DNA of 64,000 nucleotides, taken from NCBI RefSeq assembly GCF_001544915.2, contig NZ_FCOE02000002.1, forward strand, positions 310,001 to 374,000, written 5' to 3'. The position numbers and the translations under genes were made by a program. The notes under the pieces are model-generated. The model did not search any database and was not told where the DNA came from. It worked only from the letters and a program-made list of their open reading frames with translations. Positions 9,357 to 17,475 of the stretch are shown here, piece by piece. This DNA is from Caballeronia pedi (lineage in GTDB: Bacteria > Pseudomonadota > Gammaproteobacteria > Burkholderiales > Burkholderiaceae). How positions within the stretch are numbered: the stretch's first letter is position 1; each line of letters opens with the position of its first letter.

Positions 9357-9371
9357 ATACCTCCTGGATAT
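9357..9371. promoter_or_regulatory. Imperfect CatR/BenM box next to the catR start
   Basis: ATACCTCCTGGATAT fits ATAC-N7-ATAT, one base off ATAC-N7-GTAT. It begins five bases upstream of the catR start codon. It may be an autoregulatory or secondary subsite. Its centre is 22 bases from the next box, about two helical turns. Confidence 0.5.
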
Positions 9372-9378
9372 AGCCCAA

Positions 9379-9393
9379 TACTAAATCAGTGTT
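9379..9393. promoter_or_regulatory. CatR/BenM box upstream of catA
   Basis: ATACTAAATCAGTGT fits ATAC-N7-GTGT, one mismatch from the consensus, within a longer dyad (CCAATAC at 9376-9382, GTGTTGG at 9390-9396). It directly abuts a candidate -35 element, a normal activating position for a LysR regulator. Confidence 0.7.
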
Positions 9394-9420
9394 GGACTGG
9401 GCTTCTTTGCGTCCATTATC
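9393..9420 (+). promoter_or_regulatory. catA: Candidate sigma70-type promoter of the catA-ben operon
   Basis: TTGGAC (9393-9398) and CATTAT (9415-9420) are separated by 16 bases and match the -35/-10 consensus at 5/6 and 4/6 positions. The pair lies 110 bases upstream of the catA start, immediately after the 9379-9393 regulator box. Identified by eye only. Confidence 0.45.
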
Positions 9421-9451
9421 CTGCCTTCACGCTCTGTTTCAACACCCGACT

Positions 9452-9466
9452 ATACCTTCCGAGCAT
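9452..9466. promoter_or_regulatory. Imperfect CatR/BenM box in the catA leader
   Basis: ATACCTTCCGAGCAT fits ATAC-N7-GCAT, one mismatch from the consensus. It lies downstream of the candidate catA promoter and 64 bases before the catA start. BenM systems have a downstream secondary site used in repression; that role here is inference. Confidence 0.45.
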
Positions 9467-9529
9467 ATCTCTACCGGTGCTGAAGCAAGGGTTAACCCCA
9501 CCAAAAAATTGCGAGATTCAGGAGCAGAC

Positions 9530-10465
9530 ATGAGCATCAAAGTGTTCGATACGAAGGAAGTCCAGGACCTGTTGAAGGCGGCTGCCAATCTCGGAGGTCA
9601 GGAAGGCAGTGCTCGTACCAAACAGATTACGCATCGCCTGCTGGGCGACCTGTTCAAGGCTATCGACGACCTCGACATGACGCCCGATGAAATCTGGGCC
9701 GGTGTGACCTACTTCAACAAGCTCGGCCAGGACGGTGAAGCCGCGCTGCTCGCCGCCGGCCTCGGTCTGGAGAAATTTCTCGACATCCGCATGGACGCCG
9801 AAGACCGCGAGGCGGACATTCACGGCGGCACGCCGCGCACCATCGAAGGCCCGCTGTATGTCGCCGGTGCGACGGTGCGCGACGGTGTATCGAAGATCGA
9901 CGTCAATCCCGACGAAGACGCCGGCCCGCTCATCATCCGCGGCACGGTTACGGGCCCGGACGGCAAGCCGGTCGCGAATGCCGTGATCGAATGCTGGCAC
10001 GCCAACTCGAAGGGCTTCTATTCGCACTTCGACCCGACCGGTGCGCAAAGCGATTTCAACCTGCGCGGCGCGGTCAAGACCGGCGCCGACGGCAAGTACG
10101 AATTCCGCACGCTCATGCCGGTGGGTTACGGCTGCCCGCCGCATGGCGCGACGCAGCAGTTGCTGAACACGCTCGCCCGCCACGGCAACCGTCCGGCACA
10201 CGTGCACTTCTTCGCGACCAGCGAGAACCATCGCAAGCTGACGACGCAGATCAACATCGAAGGCGATCCGCTGATCTGGGATGACTTCGCCTACGCGACC
10301 CGCGAAGAGCTGGTGCCGCATGTCGTCGAAAAGACCGGCGGCAGCGCGCTCGGACTGAAGGACGATGCGTACAAGGAAATCGAGTTCGACATCCAGTTGA
10401 CGCCGCTGGTCCAGGGCAAGGATAACCAGCTGGTTCATCGCCCGCGCGTGGCCGTCGCGGCGTAA
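9530..10465 (+). CDS. catA: Catechol 1,2-dioxygenase (intradiol)
   Basis: 311-aa non-haem Fe(III) dioxygenase that cleaves catechol to cis,cis-muconate. The four iron ligands fall at the numbers used for well-studied CatA enzymes: Tyr164 (GFYSHFD), Tyr200 (MPVGYGCP), His224 and His226 (RPAHVHFF). The helical N-terminal linker domain is present. ATG 9530 follows AGGAG; the longer open frame back to 9389 has no good ribosome binding site and would cover the control region. It is first in the rightward operon, 113 bases before benA, and divergent from catR. Confidence 0.97.
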   Translation: MSIKVFDTKEVQDLLKAAANLGGQEGSARTKQITHRLLGDLFKAIDDLDMTPDEIWAGVTYFNKLGQDGEAALLAAGLGLEKFLDIRMDAEDREADIHGGTPRTIEGPLYVAGATVRDGVSKIDVNPDEDAGPLIIRGTVTGPDGKPVANAVIECWHANSKGFYSHFDPTGAQSDFNLRGAVKTGADGKYEFRTLMPVGYGCPPHGATQQLLNTLARHGNRPAHVHFFATSENHRKLTTQINIEGDPLIWDDFAYATREELVPHVVEKTGGSALGLKDDAYKEIEFDIQLTPLVQGKDNQLVHRPRVAVAA

Positions 10466-10485
10466 TCAAGCGAAAAGCCCGAAGC

Positions 10486-10506
10486 GGCGGCAACCCTGTC
10501 GCCGCC
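10486..10506 (+). other. Hairpin between catA and benA
   Basis: GGCGGC (10486-10491) can pair with GCCGCC (10501-10506) across a nine-base loop. There is no T-run, so it is not a standard intrinsic terminator. It may stabilise catA mRNA or lower read-through into benA, as inter-cistronic hairpins can. Confidence 0.4.
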
Positions 10507-10578
10507 TGAATCTCCGCACCAATCATTCGACACCGATGCAGGCGCTCCGTGAATGGAGCGCGCATAGGGAGAGCACAC

Positions 10579-11937
10579 ATGTCCGCCATCACCGACAAAG
10601 CCAGTCAGCTCGACGAACTGCTGCAAACGGCAGTTCAGGACGACAAGGAAAGCGGCGTATTCCGCTGCCGCCGCGATATCTTCACCAATGCCGATCTGTA
10701 CGAACTCGAGATGAAGCATATCTTCGAGAGCAACTGGGTCTATCTCGCGCACGAAAGCCAGATTCCCAACAACAACGATTACTACACGACGTGGATCGGC
10801 CGCCAGCCGGTGGTCGTGACGCGCGACAAGACCGGCGAACTGCACGCGGTCATCAATGCCTGTGCGCACAAGGGCGCGATGCTGTGCCGCCGCAAGCATG
10901 GCAACAAAGGCAGCTTCACGTGCCCGTTCCACGGCTGGACGTTCTCGAACACCGGCAAGCTGCTGAAGGTGAAGGACGAGAAGACCACCGAATACCCGAT
11001 TCAATTCAATACGCACGGTTCGCATGATCTGCGTAAGGTGCCGCGCTTCCAGAGCTATCGCGGTTTCCTGTTCGGCAGCCTGAACGCCGATTCGATGCCG
11101 CTCGAAGAGTATCTCGGCGAGACGAAGGTCATCATCGATCAGATCGTGGATCAGGCGCCGGACGGCCTCGAAGTGTTGCGCGGCAATTCCTCGTACATCT
11201 ACGACGGCAACTGGAAGATGCAGATGGAAAACGGCTGCGACGGCTATCACGTCAGCACCGTGCACTGGAATTACGCCGCAACGATGGGCCGCCGCAAGGT
11301 CGAAGGCACCAAGGCGGTCGATGCGAACAGCTGGAGCAAGTCGGTCGCGGGCGTGTATGGCTTCGACCACGGCCACATCCTCCTGTGGACCAAGACGATG
11401 AACCCGGAAGTGCGCCCGGTGTATGAGCATCGTGAAGAGATCAAGGCGCGCGTGGGCGACGTGCAGGCGGACTTCATCGTCAACCAGACGCGCAATCTGT
11501 GCCTCTATCCGAACGTGTTCCTGATGGACCAGTTCAGCACGCAGATTCGCGTGGTGCGGCCGCTCGGCGTCGACAAGACCGAAGTCAGCATCTTCTGCTT
11601 CGCTCCAAAGGGCGAGAGCGCCGAGAACCGCGCCACGCGCATCCGTCAGTACGAAGACTTCTTCAACGTGACGGGCATGGGCACCAGCGACGACCTCGAG
11701 GAGTTCCGCGCGTGCCAGTCGGGTTATGCCGGCATCACGGCAATGTGGAACGACCTGTCGCGCGGCGCGCCGCTGTGGGTTCACGGTCCGGACGAGAACG
11801 CAACGAACATGGGTCTCAAGCCGCTCATCTCGGGCGAGCGCAGCGAAGACGAAGGTCTCTTCGTCGTGCAGCATGAATACTGGGTGAACGTGATGCGCGA
11901 CGCCCTGAAGAAGGAACAAGGGGAGGCACTGGCATGA
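10579..11937 (+). CDS. benA: Benzoate 1,2-dioxygenase, oxygenase alpha subunit
   Basis: 452-aa Rieske oxygenase large subunit. It dihydroxylates benzoate to the 1,2-cis-diol carboxylate. The Rieske [2Fe-2S] ligands are Cys95, His97, Cys115 and His118, and the mononuclear iron site is the D-x2-H-x4-H in [13 protein letters not shown] 10579 with AGGGAGAG just upstream fits the family N-terminus better than 10549. It overlaps benB by four bases. benB, benC, benD, catA and benE around it favour benzoate over the related anthranilate or toluate oxygenases. Confidence 0.95.
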   Translation: MSAITDKASQLDELLQTAVQDDKESGVFRCRRDIFTNADLYELEMKHIFESNWVYLAHESQIPNNNDYYTTWIGRQPVVVTRDKTGELHAVINACAHKGAMLCRRKHGNKGSFTCPFHGWTFSNTGKLLKVKDEKTTEYPIQFNTHGSHDLRKVPRFQSYRGFLFGSLNADSMPLEEYLGETKVIIDQIVDQAPDGLEVLRGNSSYIYDGNWKMQMENGCDGYHVSTVHWNYAATMGRRKVEGTKAVDANSWSKSVAGVYGFDHGHILLWTKTMNPEVRPVYEHREEIKARVGDVQADFIVNQTRNLCLYPNVFLMDQFSTQIRVVRPLGVDKTEVSIFCFAPKGESAENRATRIRQYEDFFNVTGMGTSDDLEEFRACQSGYAGITAMWNDLSRGAPLWVHGPDENATNMGLKPLISGERSEDEGLFVVQHEYWVNVMRDALKKEQGEALA

Positions 11938-12422
11938 GCTTCGACTACCACAAAATCTGCGCGACGCTGTATCGCGAAGCGCGCCTGCTCGATGACCGTC
12001 AGTGGGACGAGTGGCTGGGCTGCTATGCGGAAGACGTCACCTACTGGATGCCCGCGTGGGATGACGACGATCAGCTCACCGAGGATCACGAAAGCCAGAT
12101 CTCGTTGATGTACTACCCGGATCGCGGCGGCCTGGAAGATCGCGTGTTCCGCATCAAGACCGAGCGCAGCGGCGCGTCGATGCCCGAACCGCGCACGAGC
12201 CACAACGTCACGAACGTGGAAGTGCTGGCCGAGCGCGACAATGAAATCGACGTGCGCTACAACTTCGACACGCTCAATCACCGCTACAAGATCACCGATC
12301 ACTTCTTCGGCACGATGTTCGTGACGCTGCGAAAGGTCGGCGACATTCTGGTGATTTCGCGCAAGAAGATTGTGCTGAAGAACGACTATATCCGTCAGGT
12401 GCTCGACGTCTACCACGTCTGA
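11934..12422 (+). CDS. benB: Benzoate 1,2-dioxygenase, oxygenase beta subunit
   Basis: 162-aa small subunit of the ring-hydroxylating oxygenase, with a cone-shaped NTF2-like fold. It has the family segments [31 protein letters not shown] and the C-terminal [15 protein letters not shown]. Its ATG overlaps the benA TGA (ATGA), so translation is coupled and the alpha and beta subunits are made in balance. It has no catalytic centre of its own; in the family it is structural in an alpha3beta3 complex. Confidence 0.95.
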   Translation: MSFDYHKICATLYREARLLDDRQWDEWLGCYAEDVTYWMPAWDDDDQLTEDHESQISLMYYPDRGGLEDRVFRIKTERSGASMPEPRTSHNVTNVEVLAERDNEIDVRYNFDTLNHRYKITDHFFGTMFVTLRKVGDILVISRKKIVLKNDYIRQVLDVYHV

Positions 12423-12457
12423 TGCGCCCGGTGATGAGACAGGAAGTAGGAGGCAAC

Positions 12458-13486
12458 ATGTCCAGCTATAACATTGCACTGAATTTCGAAGACGGCGTGA
12501 CGCGCTTTGTCGAATGCAAGGCGGGCGAGAAGGTTCTCGACGCCGCCTTTCGCGCCAAGATCAACCTGCCGATGGATTGCTCCGACGGCGTGTGCGGCAC
12601 CTGCAAGTGCCGCGCCGAAAGCGGCAGCTACGATCTCGGCGAGGACTACATCGAAGACGCGCTCTCCGACGACGAAAAGGAAGGCGGCCTCGTGCTCACG
12701 TGCCAGATGGTGCCGCAAAGCGACTGCGTGATCGCGGTCCCGGCTTCGTCCACGGCATGCAAGACGGCGCAAAGCAAATTCGCCGCGAAGGTCACGAAGG
12801 TGGCCCCGCACAACGACGCCGCCGTCGTGCTCGAACTGGACGTGGACGCCGCCACTTCGGCGCCGGTGTTCCTGCCGGGCCAGTACGTGAATATCGACGT
12901 GCCCGGCAGCGGTCAGCATCGCTCGTATTCGTTCTCGTCCGCACCGGGCGAAACGAAGATCAGCTTCCTCATCAAGAAGATTCCCGGCGGCGTGATGAGC
13001 ACGTGGCTCGAGTCCGCAGAGACGGGCAGCGCGGTGGAACTGACCGGGCCGCTCGGCAGTTTCTATCTGCGCGCGGTCGAGCGGCCGTTGCTGTTCCTCG
13101 CGGGCGGCACGGGCCTCGCGCCGTTCCTGTCGATGCTGGAAGTGCTCGCGCGCGCGAACTCGCAACAGAAGATTCACCTGATCTATGGCGTGACCCGCGA
13201 TCTCGATCTCGTGCAGGTCGAAGCGATCGAAGCGTACTCGGCGAAGCTGCCGAACTTCACGTTCAGCACGGTCGTCGCCGATGCCGATTCGGATCATCCG
13301 CGCAAGGGTTGGGTCACGCAGCACATGCCGGCGGAATCGCTGAACGACGGCGATGTCGATGTGTACCTCTGCGGCCCGCCGCCGATGGTCGATGCGGTGC
13401 GCAAGCACTTCGACGACAACGGCGTGAAGCCCAACAGCTTCCACTACGAGAAGTTCACCCCCAACGCCGCGCCGGTGACCGCATGA
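12458..13486 (+). CDS. benC: Benzoate dioxygenase electron-transfer reductase
   Basis: 342-aa NADH:ferredoxin-type reductase. The N-terminal plant-type [2Fe-2S] domain has CSDGVCGTCKC and a later LTCQ. The FAD domain has the motif RSYSFSSAPG, and the NAD domain has GGTGLAPFLSMLE and CGPPPMVDA. It passes electrons from NADH to the BenAB Rieske centre. An upstream in-frame ATG overlaps benB, but ATG 12458 after AGGAGG is chosen. Its stop overlaps the benD start (ATGA). Confidence 0.95.
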   Translation: MSSYNIALNFEDGVTRFVECKAGEKVLDAAFRAKINLPMDCSDGVCGTCKCRAESGSYDLGEDYIEDALSDDEKEGGLVLTCQMVPQSDCVIAVPASSTACKTAQSKFAAKVTKVAPHNDAAVVLELDVDAATSAPVFLPGQYVNIDVPGSGQHRSYSFSSAPGETKISFLIKKIPGGVMSTWLESAETGSAVELTGPLGSFYLRAVERPLLFLAGGTGLAPFLSMLEVLARANSQQKIHLIYGVTRDLDLVQVEAIEAYSAKLPNFTFSTVVADADSDHPRKGWVTQHMPAESLNDGDVDVYLCGPPPMVDAVRKHFDDNGVKPNSFHYEKFTPNAAPVTA

Positions 13487-14259
13487 GCACACAACGGTTT
13501 GCCGGCAAGGTGATGGTCGTGACCGGCGCGGCGCAGGGCATCGGGCGCGGCGTGGCGTTGCGCGCGGCCGCCGAGGGCGCGCGGGTGCTGCTCGTCGATC
13601 GCGCCGATTTCGTGGCGGAAGTCGCCGCCGAAGCGAAGAGCGCGGATACCGCCGGTTTCGTCGCGGATCTGGAGACGTATGAAGGCGCGGCAGCGGCGAT
13701 GGCTTTTGCGGCGCGCACGTTCGGCGGCATCGATATTCTCGTGAACGGCGTCGGCGGCGCGATCCGCATGCGTCCCTATGCGGAGTTCGAGCCAGCGCAG
13801 ATCGACGCGGAGATTCGCCGTTCGCTGATGCCCACGCTCTACGCATGTCATGCGGTGTTGCCGCATTTGCTCGAACGTGGACGTGGAACCATCGTGAACG
13901 TGTCGTCGAACGCGACGCGCGGTATCCGGCGCGTGCCGTATTCGGCCGCGAAAGGCGGCGTCAACGCGATGACGCAGGCATTGGCGATGGAATACGGTGA
14001 ACGCAATATCCGCGTGGTCGCCGCCGCGCCGGGCGGAACCGAAGCGCCGCCACGACGCGTCCCGCGCAACGCCGCCGGCGATAGCGAGCAGGAAAAACTC
14101 TGGATGAACGAAGCGGTAAAGCAGGTCACCGAATCGACCTACTTCAAACGTTACGGCACCCTCGACGAACAGATTGCGCCGATCCTGTTCCTCGCTTCCG
14201 ATGACGCAAGCTATATCACCGGCGCGGTGTTGCCCGTCGCCGGCGGCGATAACGGCTGA
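13483..14259 (+). CDS. benD: Benzoate cis-diol dehydrogenase (SDR)
   Basis: 258-aa SDR that oxidises and decarboxylates the benzoate cis-diol to catechol. It shows TGAAQGIGRG near residues 14-23, NGVGG instead of NNAG, NVSSNATRG, the catalytic YSAAK, and a C-terminal ASYITGAVLPVAGGDNG. It overlaps the benC stop by four bases. Its own TGA shares a base with an ATG at 14259, but the following gene more likely starts at 14280, where there is a ribosome binding site. Confidence 0.95.
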   Translation: MSTQRFAGKVMVVTGAAQGIGRGVALRAAAEGARVLLVDRADFVAEVAAEAKSADTAGFVADLETYEGAAAAMAFAARTFGGIDILVNGVGGAIRMRPYAEFEPAQIDAEIRRSLMPTLYACHAVLPHLLERGRGTIVNVSSNATRGIRRVPYSAAKGGVNAMTQALAMEYGERNIRVVAAAPGGTEAPPRRVPRNAAGDSEQEKLWMNEAVKQVTESTYFKRYGTLDEQIAPILFLASDDASYITGAVLPVAGGDNG

Positions 14260-14279
14260 TGCCGCAGGAGACGAATGCC

Positions 14280-14687
14280 ATGAGTGAACGCAAAGCCATC
14301 GTGCCCGTGGGCATGGAAGCGGTGTACGAGAAGATTCGCTATGCGCCGGCGATCCAGGCCGGCAATACGATCTATGTGTCCGGGCAGATCGGCCGCGATG
14401 CTGCCATGCAACTGGTCGAAGGCCGCGAGGCGCAGATCGTGCAGGCATTCGAGAATCTGAAGCTGGTGCTGGAAGCGGCGGGCGCATCGCTGAGCGATGT
14501 CGTCGACGTGACCACTTTCCACACCGATATGCGCGATCTGCCGCTGTTCATGCAGGTGCGCGACAGATACCTCAACACGCATCCGCTGCCGGCATGGACC
14601 GCGGTGGGAGCGCACATGCTCGGCGGCGCGGCGGGCTATATCGTCGAAATCAAGGCGGTGGCCGTATTGGCCGAACCAGGGAACTGA
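14280..14687 (+). CDS. RidA/YjgF-family protein, atypical, in the ben operon
   Basis: 135-aa member of the Rid (YjgF/YER057c/UK114) superfamily, with VSGQIG, the GREAQIVQAFENL helix, DVVDVTTF and VEIKAVAVL. In active imine/enamine deaminases such as E. coli RidA, an Arg in the P-A-R-S context binds the substrate carboxylate. Here that segment reads PAWTAVG, with Trp in place of Arg, so classical deaminase activity is doubtful. AGGAG at 14266-14270 supports ATG 14280. It follows benD by 20 bases and lies two bases before the next gene, so it is an operon member. A role in scavenging a reactive ring-cleavage intermediate is speculation. Confidence 0.85.
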   Translation: MSERKAIVPVGMEAVYEKIRYAPAIQAGNTIYVSGQIGRDAAMQLVEGREAQIVQAFENLKLVLEAAGASLSDVVDVTTFHTDMRDLPLFMQVRDRYLNTHPLPAWTAVGAHMLGGAAGYIVEIKAVAVLAEPGN

Positions 14688-14689
14688 CG

Positions 14690-15922
14690 GTGTTCGGCGA
14701 AATTGTTGCCGTGCTGCCGGCGCGCGCCGACGATATGGCGCGCCTCGCGATCCTGCTCGCACAGGGCGAGCCTATCGTCACGGTCATCGGCAAATACAAT
14801 CATGGCAAGAGCCGTCTGCTCAATGAATTGATCGGCCAGGACGCCTTTGCTGTCGCCGACAGGCGCGAGACGGTGACGCTGTCGGATAGCGTGCATCGCG
14901 GTGTGCGCTGGCTGGATGCGCCCGGACTCGATGCGGATGTCGGCACCGAAGACGATCGTCATGCGTTGCATGCCGCGTGGCTGCACGCGGATATCCGACT
15001 GTTCGTGCATGCCGCGAAAGAAGGCGAACTGGACGCGAAGGAACTCGCCTTGCTCAGCGAGCTATACGCGGACGATGCGCGCTCGCAGCGGCAAACCGTG
15101 TTCGTGCTGTCACAAGTGGACCAGCTCGCCGACGACGCCGAACTGCACAAAGTGCGAAATGCGATAGATACGCAATGGCCGGGCGTCGCGCTGAATGAAG
15201 TGTCGTCCACGCGCTATCGCAAGGGGCGGGACGAAGGCAAGGCGCTGATGCTGGAAAAGAGCGGCATGCCTTCGCTGCGTGCCGGAATCGACGCGGCGCT
15301 CGCCCGCGTGCCGCAAGCGCGCACGCACGAGAAGGCGCTGCTGTTCGGCGAAATTCGCGAGGAACTGGCGGCGCTTCTCGCCGCTCGCGAGAAAGAACTC
15401 GAAGCATTGCGTGATACGCAGCGGCAACAACGTCTGTCGTTCGATCGCGGTTTGGCGAAGGTCATCGAGAAGGTGAGCGGCGATATCGAAACGATGCTGA
15501 ACGCGCTCGGCACGGACCACGCCTCAGTGCCGGATACCGCGAAAGACGCGTACGGGATCACCGCAGGCAAGCTGGAGCGCGCGCACATTCAGATTGCCTA
15601 TTCGCGCGCGTGTATCGAAATCGACGGGTATCTGGCGGGGCAGGGCGTCATCGGCTTGCCTTCGGAACAGGAAACCGTTGCGCGTGCGCTCAACACCGTG
15701 ATGATCGCGGTCATGGGCGTCTCGGTGAAGTTTCGCAAGGACTTGCGCAGGATGTTCTGCACGGCGGCCGGTCGCGAGCGCATGCAGCGCGAGTTCACGC
15801 ACTACTACGAACTGTCGAACGATAGAAAGGCGCTGACCGCGCGCATCGGGCGGAGTGAATCGGCTGTCGACGCTTCGAAGAATGCGTCGGCATCATTGAA
15901 CGCAATGGAAGGCCGCGCATGA
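14690..15922 (+). CDS. Dynamin-like GTPase, first of a tandem pair
   Basis: 410-aa GTPase of the dynamin-like/50S-GTPase-like group. G1 P-loop GKYNHGKS is at 34-41, G3 DAPGL at 76-80, and the G4-like SQVD at 141-144. A long, charged, probably coiled-coil region follows (EELAALLAAREKELEALRD), then an amphipathic stretch (ALNTVMIAVMGVSVKFRKDL) that might contact membrane. The start is GTG 14690, two bases after the RidA stop; an ATG further upstream would overlap that gene deeply. It overlaps the second GTPase by four bases. The family assignment is from motifs and architecture; its function is unknown. Confidence 0.72.
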   Translation: MFGEIVAVLPARADDMARLAILLAQGEPIVTVIGKYNHGKSRLLNELIGQDAFAVADRRETVTLSDSVHRGVRWLDAPGLDADVGTEDDRHALHAAWLHADIRLFVHAAKEGELDAKELALLSELYADDARSQRQTVFVLSQVDQLADDAELHKVRNAIDTQWPGVALNEVSSTRYRKGRDEGKALMLEKSGMPSLRAGIDAALARVPQARTHEKALLFGEIREELAALLAAREKELEALRDTQRQQRLSFDRGLAKVIEKVSGDIETMLNALGTDHASVPDTAKDAYGITAGKLERAHIQIAYSRACIEIDGYLAGQGVIGLPSEQETVARALNTVMIAVMGVSVKFRKDLRRMFCTAAGRERMQREFTHYYELSNDRKALTARIGRSESAVDASKNASASLNAMEGRA

Positions 15923-17460
15923 AAGCGGACGCGAGCAACGAACAACGTTTTATCGCCGATGTCGATGCGTTCGAGTTCATCGCACACGATGTCGAACGAA
16001 TGCTTCACGCGATGGAAGACTGGCTCGCGCAATTGACTTCCGATCTTCACTTCAGTCGCCTGCTTTGCTCCGGACTAAAAGAACAGGGCGCGCTCGCCAG
16101 GCAGGCGCAAGCCATCAACGCCGAATTGCAGAAGAACCTGCTCACATGGCCGCAGCAGTGGGCCAGTCTCGAACCGGCTCAGGCACTGGCCGAAACCTTC
16201 GACGACAAGGTTCTGCTATTGGTCTTCGGCAAGTTCAACGCGGGCAAGAGTTCGCTCTGCAATCTCATCGCGGACCGCTTTGCTGCGCATGGCAAGACGG
16301 TGCAGTATTTCTATCTCGATGCGGGACGTATCGTCGAGACGACGGAATGCTTCAAGGAAGGCGTGACGGAAACCACAGCGCGTCTTCAAGGCGTGCGACT
16401 TGCGGGAAAGCTGGTGCTCGTGGATACGCCCGGGCTGCATTCGATCACACCAGAAAACGCCGCGCTCACGCAACGCTTCACCGATAGCGCCGACGCGGTC
16501 CTCTGGCTGACGAGTTCGACATCGCCCGGGCAGGTTCAGGAACTGGACGAACTCAGCCGCGAACTGCATCGCAACAAGCCGCTTCTGCCTGTCGTGACAC
16601 GCAGCGACGTCTACGACGAAGACGAGATAGACGGCGAAATCCGCAAATTCCTGCGCAACAAGACGGCGCAGAATCGCGCCGAGCAGGAGGCCGATGTCAG
16701 GACGCGCGCGCAGGAAAAGCTGCTGACGATGGGCGTCTCCGACGACCTTCTGAAAGCGCCGGTGTCGATTTCTTCCTATCTCTCGCGCGCGCAGGGACAG
16801 ACCCAGGCGGCAATGACCGACGCGGGTTTCGAGCGGCTCTACGCGGCGCTGATCGACATCGCTGAACCGACGCTGGCCTACAAACGCCGCAAACACGCCG
16901 AAGTATTCTTGCATCATCTGGAAGAGAACGTGATGGGCGTGTTGTCTCGCGATGTGTATTCGTCGCTCGCGGAACTGCGCTTATCATCGGATGCGGCGGC
17001 GGCGATGCTCGCGCACCAGCAGGAAAATATCGCCGATGCCGTCTGGCGAAGCGTCGCTCCGACATTGCCTGCGTTGCTGGATGAGCATTCGTCGACGCGT
17101 GATGTCGGCGCTATTCTCGACAGCTTGTCGCAATCGTTGGCCGAGTCGCTTTCGCGCGCGGTGGATCGGCAACTCGACGATTACGTCATTCAGACCGATA
17201 GCTCACTTGCGAAAATCCATCTTGATGACGATTCGAATTTCGACGAAACCGCTGTAGGTGTCGACTATCAACGGCTTCATGCCGCGCTTGCAAAGGCCAT
17301 TCGCGAACAGGTATTGCGTTGGTCCAGCAACGCAGCCGACCAATGTCGCGCGTCGATCAGGCAACTGCTCGCGCGAGCCGCGCAATTGCAGAATGTTCTG
17401 CGAGCACACGAAACGGACCTGATCGATCTCAAGGCGCGACTTCGGTCCGAATTCGATTGA
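15919..17460 (+). CDS. Dynamin-like GTPase, second of a tandem pair
   Basis: 513-aa dynamin-family GTPase. An N-terminal helical region precedes G1 GKFNAGKS at 104-111; then come a G2 region with candidate threonines (EGVTETTAR), G3 DTPGL at 169-173 and G4 TRSD at 227-230. The C-terminal half is alpha-helical with many heptad-like stretches (LDEHSSTRDVGAILDSLSQSL). Its ATG overlaps the preceding GTPase stop (ATGA), so the two are translationally coupled. Tandem bacterial dynamins commonly act together in membrane remodelling or repair. It is the last gene of the rightward catA-ben run, 15 bases from the convergent mdlD stop. Confidence 0.82.
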   Translation: MKADASNEQRFIADVDAFEFIAHDVERMLHAMEDWLAQLTSDLHFSRLLCSGLKEQGALARQAQAINAELQKNLLTWPQQWASLEPAQALAETFDDKVLLLVFGKFNAGKSSLCNLIADRFAAHGKTVQYFYLDAGRIVETTECFKEGVTETTARLQGVRLAGKLVLVDTPGLHSITPENAALTQRFTDSADAVLWLTSSTSPGQVQELDELSRELHRNKPLLPVVTRSDVYDEDEIDGEIRKFLRNKTAQNRAEQEADVRTRAQEKLLTMGVSDDLLKAPVSISSYLSRAQGQTQAAMTDAGFERLYAALIDIAEPTLAYKRRKHAEVFLHHLEENVMGVLSRDVYSSLAELRLSSDAAAAMLAHQQENIADAVWRSVAPTLPALLDEHSSTRDVGAILDSLSQSLAESLSRAVDRQLDDYVIQTDSSLAKIHLDDDSNFDETAVGVDYQRLHAALAKAIREQVLRWSSNAADQCRASIRQLLARAAQLQNVLRAHETDLIDLKARLRSEFD

Positions 17461-17475
17461 AGAGAAAGCGCTCGT

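Noticed and set aside
10579..14259. Anthranilate or toluate dioxygenase instead of benzoate dioxygenase
   Set aside because: benD, benE and catA are linked, and a mandelate-to-benzoate block is adjacent. Sequence alone cannot exclude toluate co-use, but ben is the better name.
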